NCBI GenBank assembly: GCA_001936135.1
Contig: CP012822.1
Coordinates: forward strand, 806,001 to 870,000
DNA from: Saccharomycopsis fibuligera x Saccharomycopsis cf. fibuligera
Taxonomy: Eukaryota; Ascomycota; Saccharomycetes; Ascoideales; Saccharomycopsidaceae
Direction of reading: 5' to 3'
DNA: 64,000 bases
Every line of letters begins with the position of its first letter. Within the stretch, counting starts at the first letter, position 1. The notes beneath the pieces were generated by a model, which was not told the origin of the DNA, did not search any database, and saw only the letters and a program-made list of their open reading frames with translations. The position numbers were made by a program, and so were the translations under genes. Below are positions 1-11,527 of this stretch, piece by piece.

Positions 1-524
1 TGGTATAGCTGGTTGTCTTTGAGCTTAGTCTCTTGTTCAAATGAAAAATCCAAACAGTCGTCCAAAGTTGGACCAGTGACATTCCAGTTCAACGTCGACA
101 AGACATTCAATTCCATTTGCAAGAACAAACTTTCATCGTATTGGTTGCGAGAAGCGACTTTCAACTCCTTCAATTGAAGGACTTTGTTTTTGTCATCATG
201 GTTCTTGGAAGCGATCCAGAAGCATGTGAGACCAAGCAACTGGTAGTGCTCCTTCATGACAATTCTCTTGGAGTAATATTGGTCCATGATTTGAACGCCC
301 AGAAAGAATGTCTTGGATGATAAGCGCAATTGATAGTGCAATCTGATCATGAACTCAAGCAATGGTGTTCTGTAATGCCATTTGAGCTCAGTTTGATCAT
401 CCATCATTGATGGATCCACATAATTGTGGGATTCCCAGTTGTTAAAATGATTGATTATCTCAGCTTTGTACTCAGAGCTGATTTGACTATTCAATCTTTC
501 TACCAAGGAAACATTTTGAACCAT
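1..524 (-). CDS. CLN3: G1 cyclin, CLN3-like (5' part, runs off left edge)
   Basis: The minus-strand reading frame starts at the ATG at 524-522 (MVQNVSLVERLNSQ) and stays open to the edge, giving 174 residues. It holds most of a cyclin box: LLEFMIRLHYQLRLSSKTFF, then MDQYYSKR, YQLLGLTCFWIASKN, and the helix LFLQMELNVLSTLNWNV. The pattern of 'LxLSxxTxFL', 'DxYSxR', 'YQLLxLTxxWIxSK' and 'LxxLxW' follows S. cerevisiae Cln3 better than mitotic B-type cyclins, as I remember those sequences. Cln3 binds Cdc28/Cdk1 and starts the G1/S programme by relieving repression of SBF/MBF, whose subunit Swi6 is encoded at 31225-33627 here. The C-terminal PEST region expected of Cln3 lies outside the window, so the paralogue assignment (Cln3 rather than another G1 cyclin) is likely but not proven. 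The upstream region is exceptionally long. Confidence 0.8.
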   Translation of the reverse strand, partial: MVQNVSLVERLNSQISSEYKAEIINHFNNWESHNYVDPSMMDDQTELKWHYRTPLLEFMIRLHYQLRLSSKTFFLGVQIMDQYYSKRIVMKEHYQLLGLTCFWIASKNHDDKNKVLQLKELKVASRNQYDESLFLQMELNVLSTLNWNVTGPTLDDCLDFSFEQETKLKDNQLY

Positions 525-838
525 GGTTAAGATGTTGTTGCTTCGTATAAATTCGTTGCGGTTGTGTACTGTGTACGATGCAAATAGATGAGGTTGAAGA
601 AAAAAAAAAAATTTTTCTCTTTTGCAGGAAAGCTGTAAAGCAAAACAAAAAATATGCAGAGCAGAAAAAGCAAATGGATATTGGCAGACGGAAAGCAGAT
701 TGTTTATTGTCTAACACTCTAACTGTAGCAGAAATCAAATGAATGAGGAGAAAAGAACCTTGATTGTGTAGTCTGAGGTTAGGTTGGTTTCTCAAAAAAT
801 TTGAAGGTTGCTTTTTTTGGTATATGTACAAGATATAA

Positions 839-880
839 TCAGACCGAGCAGCTAGCTTCTTGTAACTTTTGGCAATGCAT
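839..880 (-). promoter_or_regulatory. Possible short upstream ORF of CLN3 (13 codons)
   Basis: On the minus strand an ATG at 880 opens a 13-residue frame (MHCQKLQEASCSV) that ends in TGA at 841-839, about 315 nt before the CLN3 ATG. S. cerevisiae CLN3 is known to be translationally damped by an upstream ORF. Whether the CLN3 transcript begins this far upstream cannot be seen from sequence, so this is only a candidate. Confidence 0.25.
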
Positions 881-3800
881 ACACTGGTTGATAGCAAAAG
901 AAATGTTCACAATAACGATATCAGAACCAAGGTTGAGAACACGAAACTAGTGGTCAAGAAAGTCACTGTACAATACTATGGTTTAGTATGAGGTTGGCCG
1001 TAAGGAAAGAAGCAAAGCCGCAAGATGTGCACTTGACCCAGAAACCACAATAAGGGTTTGAATTGGGAGAATAGAGGATAAAGAGGTAAAGGGAAGATAA
1101 GATCTCTCAGTTTTTTCTTTTTTGATTTTGAAATAAGATAGGCCAGAGAAGGACGATTGTGTAGATATATATTTGGATTAATTGTTTTTGGGTACCTAGT
1201 GTCAATGGGGTGTTGTCAGGCCGGCAAGTAGCTTGACTGTGTAAAACTTTAAGCTCTAGGGCCTCTCCTATATTGATGCACAGACCTGCACCGCGAAGCC
1301 ATCAATAGGTAGCAACTGATTTGCGCTGCTGTACAAATTGGCGCATCTCACAAAAATAAAATTAAATGCTAAAAAGCTGTACTTTTTTTCATGTTGTTTT
1401 ATTTTTTTTTATGTACCTGTGTTCTTCATGCAGGCAGAAGCATGTAGCTGAGCAGGTAATATTTTTTGTAGAGGCGCATTGGACTGTGCTGCAGCATCAA
1501 GCGCGGAACAGGAGGTTAGCACACAAAATTGTTTAGCTCCCATCGCGCAGCATTAATGCTTTCTGGTATCTACTTGACAACCGTTTATATGAGTGGGTGA
1601 ATGCAGTACTGGCTACACTGCTGGCTTATGCGTGTAGCTATTTAATCTGGCAGCAGCTGCTAACAAGTTCCGCCAGGCCTGGAAAGGCTTAGCCAGACCA
1701 TAATATAATATTCCACGCAATAGCTTCAATGGCTGTGGGTCAGGGATGGTACACCTATTATTACTATTATCTACTATAGTATAGTACATTTTGTTCTATT
1801 ATTTACTTTCCGTTCCTTTCCTTTGCTTTACTCGTAAGGTGCATTCTCTAAGCGTCAAGATGGTGATTTCAGTTGAGAAGCGTGTGCTGTTAGGGCTGCG
1901 ATATTTGCTCGTCTGGATTTGGATTTTAGCCAGCACTAACACGCTCGCCTGCTACAGAGGCAAGCCGATATAGACACCATCGCAGTATATACATATACAC
2001 AATTTTTGTTTTTTGTATCTTTTTTCTTTTTTTTTGCTTTTTTCTTTTGTAACCAAGATCAGAAAAAGAGGAGCAACCGCAAGTTTAGTGTCCACGTGAT
2101 CAGGTGTTAATTGAAAAAGTTGGCAAATTGTTGCCTGGTTCTGTCATCCACCAATTAACTGATAATTTTGTCCTTAATTTAGTTGCAGTGGTCATAAATA
2201 CATGTAAGTTTTTGCAGTGCAGTTTAGCTAATTTATTAGATAGTCGGGCCCAGTCATGTGAAAATTAAATAGCTAAAGGAAAACTCAGTTAGTCTCCATA
2301 ATCGTCATATTCGCTGATTGTCTTTGGCTGTCTTTCTAAAACACAAAGGTTCAAGGCCGTTTTGGCCCACAGTCGAGAAATTGTGGTCTATCGCAGCTGA
2401 GACAGCGCGGAGACGCATTTTGAATGAATGCCTCATGCATACATACCGCATGGCCCTAACTTTTTTCATTTGGTGTACAGCGGTTTTCTGTTTAGACCCC
2501 CGCGCCGGAAAAATTTCAGTACTGTAGTGAGGTTGCCACTGGCAACGTTGGATCAGCGGTACTGCTACGTACCATTTTTAAGCGACAACAACAAAAAGGA
2601 ATAAAAATGATGCCGGACATCAGCAGCCATTTTTCATCAGAAGGATGGATTACAAACAGCCAACAATAGAGGAGCAAAGACGGCCACTAGTGACGATTTT
2701 GTATCCCGGATGATTTTGTAGGGCTGGGACCTGGCGTAGTTAAGCTCCACGCTTAGTATCAAGCCAAGTAAATTGAGGGCTGGGCCTTCCGGGTGTAAAT
2801 GTTTTGTACTGTGCTACGCCCAGAGATACTTCATTGATTCTCAAGCATACCTTCACCAAACGGACCCTTATCCAATGCAGTGTAGAAGTGATAATAATCT
2901 AACCATGGTGAACTGGCCATCCCGTATTAATTATTATGGCATCCGTTGCTGGCTGCCCCATTTATACATGTCTCACCGTCTTTAGACGTTAATTTTCCAT
3001 TGAATACATATACCTTCCGTTTGTAAATAGCCGATTTTCAGCATGTCTCAAACCCGGTTCCCGCAGTACTATTTTAGTGGTTGCTGACGGCCTTGAAGAA
3101 GGCTTGCTGAGCTGTTTATGATATTTTTATTTCCTAAATGGCACTTCTGTGTTTTGTCAAACAGATTTTCTCTATGGCTACGCTCAGAGCTAGGGTGCCG
3201 GACGAGCTCCTCTTTTTCCCTTATATCTGATGTTCCGGGAGAATTACATGAATGAGAAGTAGGTGACTTTTTTTTTTGTTAGAGCATAAATTAGAGCAAC
3301 AGGCACGCAAGAGGGAAGTCCCTCTCACTTTAAAGCATATTAGCCCACTCTAATGCTAGCTTCATATAAGCTCATTTGGGATTGTTTCTCTTTCAAGCTG
3401 TTCATGCAATTGGACATCGTGTATAGATACAAATTACCGTAGCACGTATACAGTGAGAAATTAAACCTTTCTCAACACAGCGCTCGAAAGACAAAAAGGT
3501 ATGCTATCTAAAAACAGAATGTGGCAGGATCGCAGTGTCCCACGCTATTGAGTGCCTGTTGCCTACAACTGCTATGGAAAGTGCAGATCACCAGCATGCC
3601 AAAATGTGGGTTTCAACTTTATGCTTGCTAACGCGCGTTTGATCTGCGAAGACTATTAATTATCTGCCTCTGCAGGAGATACTTGCCTTGCATAAACGGA
3701 AGTTGTCAAAAATGTAAACTGCCTCGATTGCAACACCGGGTGGCTTGAACCTCTCGTCTGGGGATAACATCTTTCACCAGGAAATAAACATTCTTGAAGT

Positions 3801-5558
3801 TCTGGTCAAATCCCGACATTTTTATTGTAAATAAGTCTTGTATACAGTTATAGGGTTAGCTATATCGTTAAATTGATATGCTGTATTATGTGGTAGGGCT
3901 TCGCTTTTCCCCGCTGTACTCCTATGAATGTAAACGGGCATTTTTCGTGGTATTGCTTTTTGTTCTTGATTTCTTTTTTATTTTCTGAGAAAGTCTAAAT
4001 ACTAAAAACCATAGATCATAAATCATAAATAGTAGCGAAGATACGCAACATGAAATTCTTCTAATCGGTGAAATTGAATCAGGGTGATAAAAACCTGCAA
4101 TGTATCGAACCATCATTGTATGTCAATCTGGCTAGATCTTTGAAAGCGTTCAATTCGGTATATACAAAATCATGTTGTGGGTAACAGCTACTCAATAAAA
4201 CTATTGGTACGCGTGTATGCCGCGTAGTTATTATCGCGTACAATTATTCTGGACTATAATTCAAAAGGGTTTACGATTAGTGTGCTATTTTTAAAGTTTA
4301 CCTTGTAGTCTGAAGATCCGTCTCTTGTGTTTCCTTTCCTCTCTACATACGCTCTATCATATTGAAGCGTAGTTGATTTAAAAGTCGATAGGGTTTTTTG
4401 TGTGCCGCCATAAAAGGCCAAATTGGGCTCAACTCGAGATAAGTTTTGTGATAACCCAGATAGAATCATATTTTGGTTTTCTCTTTGGTGATTTCGTTGG
4501 CGAACAATTCTACCCGCAGTGCATTAGGCACAAAATGCAAAGAAGGAAAATATGAAGAGTTGCAATGTAGCTTCTTTCTTTTAAAGGGCCCCGTAGGTGT
4601 GCTGGTTGTCAGGATCACTATGCCAGAGTTGAAAGCTTTTACAAAGGTTCTCGCTGCGAATTCAGCACTCATCATGATTACAAAAGGCGTGATTTCCTAT
4701 AGATTTCACAGGATTAGCCGCAGCCTTTTGCTTTGCAAAAGAGCCGAAAAGGTGATATTGGATGAAGTATGTAACGACGCTTTGAATAGAACCTGCGAAC
4801 TTGTTTCAAAAGAAGCAAAGTGTACCAATTCTTCTACAAGGGATGGACTAGAGACTGAGACACACAGTTTAGACAGACGAACCGGATCTGACATGAAGAC
4901 AGATTAGTTACTGTAGCACAGCTTCTGTAATTCCTATGTGAACGAAATGCACTATTCTTCGTTTACAAAACCTCCATGGCTATCCGAAATGTAAGCTTAT
5001 TATTCTATTGTTGTAATATGCGTTAATGCAAACTTGAGGGCAAGGAGAAATTTGTGACTTTGCAGCCGCGTAGTTTTGTTAATAATGAATGAAGCATGTT
5101 GTCCCCTTCTACGGATTATGCTGTTTTCAAGATGAAATTCTATAGGCGACTGCAAGGCCAATGTTAGGAGCAAGGTTCGCTTGTTAGTATTCCGAAGGGC
5201 CTCGCCAACAAACTCAACCGCTGCGGTTTTTAGTTTCTCTTTGCGGGGTGTGTCGTTTAACGAAACACTCCCTTTTAAGCTGTTCTTCTGTTAGGACTAA
5301 AACTTAGTAGAATAACTTGATATGCAATTTCTAATTGACAGTTGAAGTTATCTTTCTCTAGGCTTATCTTAGTTCGAAAACTAAGCAGCAATCACCTGCA
5401 TAACTTGTCTCATTGCCGCTTTTGTACCGGCATTATTTGTAATTTGCCCTGCTGTCTTACTCTGTCTCACGCCGCGCTGCGCTAGTGAAGCCGCGACAGG
5501 CTTCTGACAAAGCACAATTACGTAACCAATGTCCAGATACAGCAGCGACGATAGTGTG

Positions 5559-5562
<4 letters not shown>

Positions 5563-5590
<28 letters not shown>
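5563..5590. repeat. Poly(T) tract, 28 nt
   Basis: An uninterrupted run of T in the gene-free interval. One of about ten homopolymer runs of 22-44 nt in this window. It has no target-site duplication that I can see, so I do not read it as a retroposon tail. Confidence 0.95.
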
Positions 5591-6480
5591 CCCCAAGCCT
5601 GGAGCCGATATTTTGTTTATCAACAGGCAGGCAATAGAAAGCTCGTATTATAGGTATTGGACATAACATCCAAAATCATGCCTGTGTGCTGACTATCCTG
5701 CTACCGTTCCCTTTTGTCAAAAATGTACCGTTTTTTTTGGGGGTATTGGCTGGCTAAGGGCCTCGGTAAACGTTTATCACCAATTTCAAGGTACTAAAGC
5801 ATTTGCCACATCTTGTTCCTGTCCTAAATCAACGAACTGATGAGGTTGGTAAGACATACGTAACAAAGGATGGAATCGCTTGCTGAAAATTGAGCAGGCT
5901 ATCAGTGAATGAAACGATGATCACTGTTCAAGGAAATTATAAGTCAGTTTTTTGAGTTTACTGAGCAAATTGCCATCGATACTATCGGTTCTCTGCAAAG
6001 CAATTGTTAGCATTCAGTCAAACAATAGCTACGGAATATAATCGTTATCGTCCGCTAAACTAAAATGATCTTCGATGTGCTCCGCTTGGCTTTTGCCTTC
6101 ATATGGTTTAGCTAGCCAAACTGTCGCCTGAATGATCTCCAATGCATGCTTAGTATAAGCTGGCGATAGCAATTGTTTATCCCATCACCATCTTACATTT
6201 TGTTTATGTCCGTTCCCAATCGTTTTTGGCAGACACAAACATTAATCAGTAAACAATAACCGCCAATGAGCCAGCAATGTCTATCGTTTTTCACTACCCC
6301 TACAGCACCTATTATCTAGTCTCTAAGGAAATTGGATCTCCTTTTCTGAGCAGCCCCTACTCCCAATTCTTTCACCAGGCTAGCTTCAAGGGGTTGAAAT
6401 TTGTTCTATTTTTGCCCTCTGAGCATCGAACGTGGATTGACGGAAAATGAAACACAAAGCACGGAAACTACTCCTGCCAA

Positions 6481-6481
<1 letters not shown>

Positions 6482-6511
<30 letters not shown>
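6482..6511. repeat. Poly(A) tract, 30 nt
   Basis: An uninterrupted run of A in the gene-free interval, inverted relative to the poly(T) about 0.9 kb to the left. Runs of this type are nucleosome-excluding in yeast. Confidence 0.95.
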
Positions 6512-6514
<3 letters not shown>

Positions 6515-9500
6515 GTTAACACCACCTTCCGCATTCGTCGCCGCTAATTACTCCTTTGAATTCGTGCAATTTCCTGATCCATTCCCACTCGTAGACTTAA
6601 CGAAATCTAGATTTTGCACTGTAGCCTTTTTGCACTGTAGCCTTTTTGCACTACTCCCATTGACACCTGTGTGTTCTTTTGCAAGAATGGACCATAAGGG
6701 GGGACATTAACTGCGATACTTGGCTTACCTGGAAATGACATAGCCGAGTTCTTGATTTATCTCCCCTACCCATACACACAATGATACCAGATAAGAAAAG
6801 CTCACTTAGCTTACAGTGAAAAGTAATTGAGAAAAAAAGAATATCTTTTGTCTCGGTCCAAAACCTGAGTGTCGATATGTTGGCAATTGTAAAGGACTTA
6901 AAATCGTTGCTTCATAAGAACGATGTATGATATCGGGTACTCAACTTCGAAGCGAACTAACCAATCGGGTTGCAACTTACAAGTTAGTAAAGACAGTGTA
7001 TTCAATCCGGCTTCGCGCGGATTTCAAGGATAGTACATAGGATCGAACAAACCCACCCAACCTTTTAAATCGCGTATTGCAAATCGTGCTTTCCTATTTT
7101 AGTATCCCTCTAAGCAACAATGTATTTTGAAAAAACGCCCAGATGTAACCTTCTTTTCTTTAGGCTCGCTTACCCAGTGAGCCAGAGGGTTTTAATGCCT
7201 GTTCTTTTGGGATTGAGCACGCTCGAAACCGCGAGCGCTTTGCAGTATTTCTGGGCTTTAGAAACTGGGCGAATCTTGAGATCACGAGGAAACAAAATCT
7301 TGCAGGAATAAGATGTTTTGAACTTTACGACAAATTCGAAAATTTATTGTCCATCCTAGCACACTAAATACAACAAATAATCTTAAGTTGTATCATATAG
7401 CGGGTGAAATGAGTGTATTCACAGTCTCCCAAATAACAGGAACCTATCTTCGATCATAATCCTTGGGAGGAGAGAAGATTTTACCATAATTTGCCCATTC
7501 GTGGTACCACCGGCCCTACAGCAAATTAATTAATTAAAAGTATCCAAACCTTTCACACGACCGCCTTCATCAATATTAACGGGAATACGAACGTAAGCAT
7601 AATTTTTTATTTCCCAGTGTCTTATATTTACAGCAGGAATGAGTGCAAAACTTAGTTCTCCGGATTTTATATCGTAGCTCAGGGAACACATTTTTACTAA
7701 TAGAGAGCAGCTGGCACTATTAATAGCGTATTAATGTCTCATAAATATGGGAATTATGAACCATGGATGCCGATAATGCGCATGAAATATATATAAGAGG
7801 TTTTTGTGATTGCTTGGCAATATTTTCCTGGTACGACTTTTGCAGTATTCAGTGATTTTTCAGACCGCTTTACAGTAAGTCAACTCCTGAATGATACAAA
7901 GTACTATGTCTTATATAGTTTTGGCCCAAAACCTTCCTTCCAATTGTCTAGTGCAGTATTATTAGCCGAATCTATGATTTTGCGAGAAAGATTGAAAAAC
8001 ACCAGCTTCGAGGTGCAGCTAAGCGAAGACACTTTTTTCAGTAATTTTCACTTTGTCAGCAGGTAAGCGACTAGCTGAGAGATATGACAACTGCTTGTGG
8101 TAGCAGCCAACACCAGCTGATCTTGAATTAAGTGGTGTTTATCAATGTTAGAAGAGTGCATTTAAGGCTCTTTGTTGTCCGGTGAAATAATACTATTGAT
8201 GTCTTAGACGTTTATTGTGCCATCAAACCTTGAAATTATGCCGATGTTAATTATGCATTCGCCGTGGCTTTTTGTAACGATATTATATTGATAAATTTAG
8301 TCAAAAATGCTCCCTCAAAGCGAAACCAGTTGCACCTCTTTGCGGAAAGTATATCAATAGAAAACCAGCCACGGATATTTACTTAACGAGGAGATTTACC
8401 ATAGCTACTCTAATGCTTTGCTATCCTGCTAGTTCTGTACTATTTTTTTGTATTTATCCTTCTTTGAGGCCTCAGAAACTGCTCCAGCTTGTCGTTTATC
8501 GAAAATAAAAATACCAAAACATGTTCAACAAATGCATTTTAATTCCTTCACTTTCAAAAGTGGAAGCAATATTTCTTAAGTCAGACAACACCCAAGACTA
8601 TTTTCTCTTTCAAAACAACTTACGGAAAGCGTTTTGGGAAGATCACATACGCAAATTTACGAGTTGGATATCTTTTTTTCAATTTATTGAATGATTCCTT
8701 CCATATACTGTGCAGTAGTACGGCATCACTGTGTGGCAATTGGAAACTAAGACACCAATACGTTGGTCTGCTAAGAGCGATGCCCCACAGAGTCAGCTAG
8801 TATATGAACACACTATTAGTTCAATGTGCAGAAAGAAGAGTCAGTTGCGGGGCGGAAGATGCAGCATTGCAGTTGACAAGTTCAGGTACGTTTAGGCAAA
8901 AATGTGCAAAGCTGTGAGACCCATCAAGCATTTTGTGTCACGGGCTGCAAACCTCAAGGCATGCAGCGTCCCACATGGGTCTTAGACATAGGAGAAATCG
9001 TCTGCACCGTCTACCATTTGATTACCTAATCTGACCCATAATCATTTTTGATGGTGGGACATCAGCTGCTGTTGTTTCATGTACAAGTATGTAATTGTGG
9101 TATAGTATCCAGCATCATGGATCGTCTTTTGGCTAGCCATTTGGCCCATTTGGCTCAAAGAGATCTACTAATGAAAATTCATTAACAAAAGGCATGCAAT
9201 AGCAAACCTCAAACAAGATTCCGTCGTTAATCAGTATTTTATCGTACGTTGTCAATATTATAACAATTGCAAAAAGGCGATCAGTGGCCGGCCGTCGCTC
9301 TTTAGTCGGCGATCAATGATTACTCGCCAGCTTTTATTTTTGGTGAACGTATGCTTACACAGCTCAAGTAGTGCGAAACCTTAGTAGCCTAAAAAACATA
9401 GAAGAAATTACCATTGTAATTCCTCTATAATCCGTTATATCAAACTCCAGTTAAAAGATACGTCAGGAAAAATTTCCTATATGGGTTTGCACGTATGGAG

Positions 9501-9661
9501 AAAATCGTAGATTCCGTTACAGTATTTTCACATACACCTACACATAGTCATATTCATGCTTCTGGACGAGTGCCTTTTTTGGAATTGTCTCAATTAGTAC
9601 TTTAGTTGTCATTTTGGTTAAATAGAGAACTAGAACTTCATTGTCGCATATAAGTATTAGT

Positions 9662-9685
9662 GTTTTCTCAGTGAACTGAGAAAAC
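9662..9685. repeat. Perfect inverted repeat, 11-bp arms, 2-bp spacer
   Basis: Arms GTTTTCTCAGT and ACTGAGAAAAC flank the spacer GA. It is the first of three short perfect hairpins or palindromes found within 0.8 kb in the gene-free interval. Confidence 0.9.
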
Positions 9686-10263
9686 TAAGACAATAGTTAA
9701 ATTTTTTTTGGCAAATAACCTATTGTAGCTCAACGAGTCTCTCTTACCGGAAGTGAATTTTTCAAAAAGATTAACTCTGTTTGCCAAAAGCCTGCCGAGC
9801 TCTGACACGGACGGACATTGATTATTTTTGGATGCTGTCGACGACAAATTTGTTGACAAATTTGCTCAATTGCATATCGACGGACCTCTGGGATGCTTGC
9901 CATTATTGTTTGCCATTATTGTACACTTCAGCTTACTGTCTGCTGCCTGCTTTTCTGTTACCTGCACCAATAGTTGCTGACATAAATTGGACAATTGAAT
10001 GATTGTTGGGAAGCATATACTGTGTATACGCCGAGCAAGATAGTTATGTACGGAGAGCATCGACTATTGTTCATTCGTCCATGCATTCGCCGAACCATAT
10101 ATGCTCGGCCAGACCCAATCATACCTAGCATTAAGCATCTTTCAATTAGTTGACACTTTTAACTGAACAAAACGTCAAAAAAGTATTACTATTACTGTTT
10201 TCTCATTCTGAGGCTTGCTTTGTGACTGTTAGTTTTTATAACATTTGATATTTTTACTCTTTT

Positions 10264-10295
10264 ATCTGTTTTTTTAATTGTAGAAAAAAACAGAT
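10264..10295. repeat. Perfect inverted repeat, 12-bp arms, 8-nt loop
   Basis: Arms ATCTGTTTTTTT (10264-10275) and AAAAAAACAGAT (10284-10295) surround the loop AATTGTAG. A stem ending in a T/A run could act as a hairpin or a terminator-like site, but no transcript is known here. Confidence 0.9.
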
Positions 10296-10452
10296 GCCAG
10301 CACTCTTCTCATTGGACATCAGTTAACAATAGTTTTACACTATTGAGCTAATACATATGTACGAACAAATTGTTTTTTGTATTTGTTAACAATTAATATT
10401 ATGCACCTTCCAAGCTTCAAACTTTCACTTTTCGTTTTTTAAACTTTTTAGT

Positions 10453-10470
10453 TTCTGAAAATTTTCAGAA
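10453..10470. repeat. Perfect 18-bp palindrome
   Basis: TTCTGAAAATTTTCAGAA is its own reverse complement. The TTC/GAA halves recall heat-shock-element half sites, but no gene start lies close by, so a regulatory role is speculative. Confidence 0.9.
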
Positions 10471-11104
10471 TTTACAGACCTTCGAAGACCTGTGTTTAGT
10501 AAGTATGCTGTCTGTTGTCTGGGCTACCTATATACGTACAGACATAATGTCATGTAGGATCCTATACATCATCCACTTGCGCATAAACGAGCCGTAGATC
10601 GGCACTATTGCAAATAGTCCCCAAAAATATAATTTTGCACCTTTTCGAATTATTACTGCACTTACTACGTAGTACTGCAACAAATGTATGAAAATGAACG
10701 ATAGCTGGCTGTCAGTTGGAAGAGTGTTGGTCTACAACCAGTAAGCATTAATGCCTATCTACAGTCATAATCTGTTGTCTTTATATCCGACATGACATAT
10801 GTAGTGCTTGTAACACTTGTAGTACTGAACAATAGCTAGCGGGCGCCTGACATACCAAGCGAAGTAAAACTGTATTCATTTTCTCTTTATTAGGAAAAAT
10901 AAAAAGTCGAATGACTATTAAAAAATTCGTTTTGTCTAATTGGGAAAGAATTTTAAAGATTAAGGCGCCAATGGACAAACAATATTGCAAGCTAGGAGTG
11001 TAAGTAGCAAAGAAATGAAAATTTAAAAATAAAAACAGAGAACAAAGAAAGCAAAACGATCTAAAAGCTAAAACAGAAAAACAAAACAGCAATGCAACCA
11101 GCAA

Positions 11105-11105
<1 letters not shown>

Positions 11106-11146
<41 letters not shown>
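11106..11146. repeat. Poly(A) tract, 41 nt
   Basis: A long A run about 380 nt beyond the SLP1 stop codon, on the side of its transcript end. Its exact length is the kind that varies between clones and sequencing reads. Confidence 0.95.
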
Positions 11147-11148
<2 letters not shown>

Positions 11149-11527
11149 ATGAAATAAAAACACAAAATGGAAAGAGAGATTGGCCATCAAATGTATTAAA
11201 ATGAGGTATAGTATAGTAGATCAGTTTTCAAGAGCCTTTCCTCAGATCTTCAAATATGGCAGAACTCTAATAAGAAAATTCTAAGTATGCTCAATTCATT
11301 TTGGTGCTCTTAAAACTTTGGTAATTTTGATTAATATAATATAGTGAAATATTACCCATTTAACTGCCCACTTAAAAGGCAGGGAATAATAATCACACAA
11401 ATTATTGACTAATTGTGAGTCAAATAATTCGTAGGCGTAAACATCTAACCAGGAAAACCCTTAACGTACTTTATGTAGACAAGAAGAACAAATCTAGGTC
11501 TCAGTTATTTTTTGGTTTCTTCATTCT

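Larger units (their letters stand above)
525..11527. other. 11-kb gene-free interval upstream of CLN3
   Basis: No reading frame here looks like a real gene. The longest frames (a 144-codon one at 4473-4907 starting at TTG, one of 136 at 487-897 also starting at TTG, one of 108 at 10781-11107) have no recognisable domain and overlap other frames. I saw no tRNA, snRNA or LTR signature. The stretch holds poly(T) at 5563-5590, poly(A) at 6482-6511 and 11106-11146, a short tandem repeat at about 6615-6653, and several perfect hairpins between 9.6 and 10.5 kb. No long inverted repeat was visible by eye, which does not rule one out. It lies entirely 5' of CLN3 and 3' of SLP1. Candidate roles are a regional centromere, a giant upstream regulatory region, or unrecognised non-coding RNA genes. 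Confidence 0.7.

Noticed and set aside
487-897. A 136-codon minus-strand frame over the CLN3 start
   Set aside because: It begins at TTG, overlaps the cyclin frame and encodes a Phe/Ser-rich peptide from A/T-rich leader DNA.
4254-4907. A 144-codon plus frame (4473-4907) and two abutting minus frames in the gene desert
   Set aside because: The plus frame starts at TTG and has no recognised domain. The minus frames overlap it. I found no argument for a gene or relic beyond chance openness.
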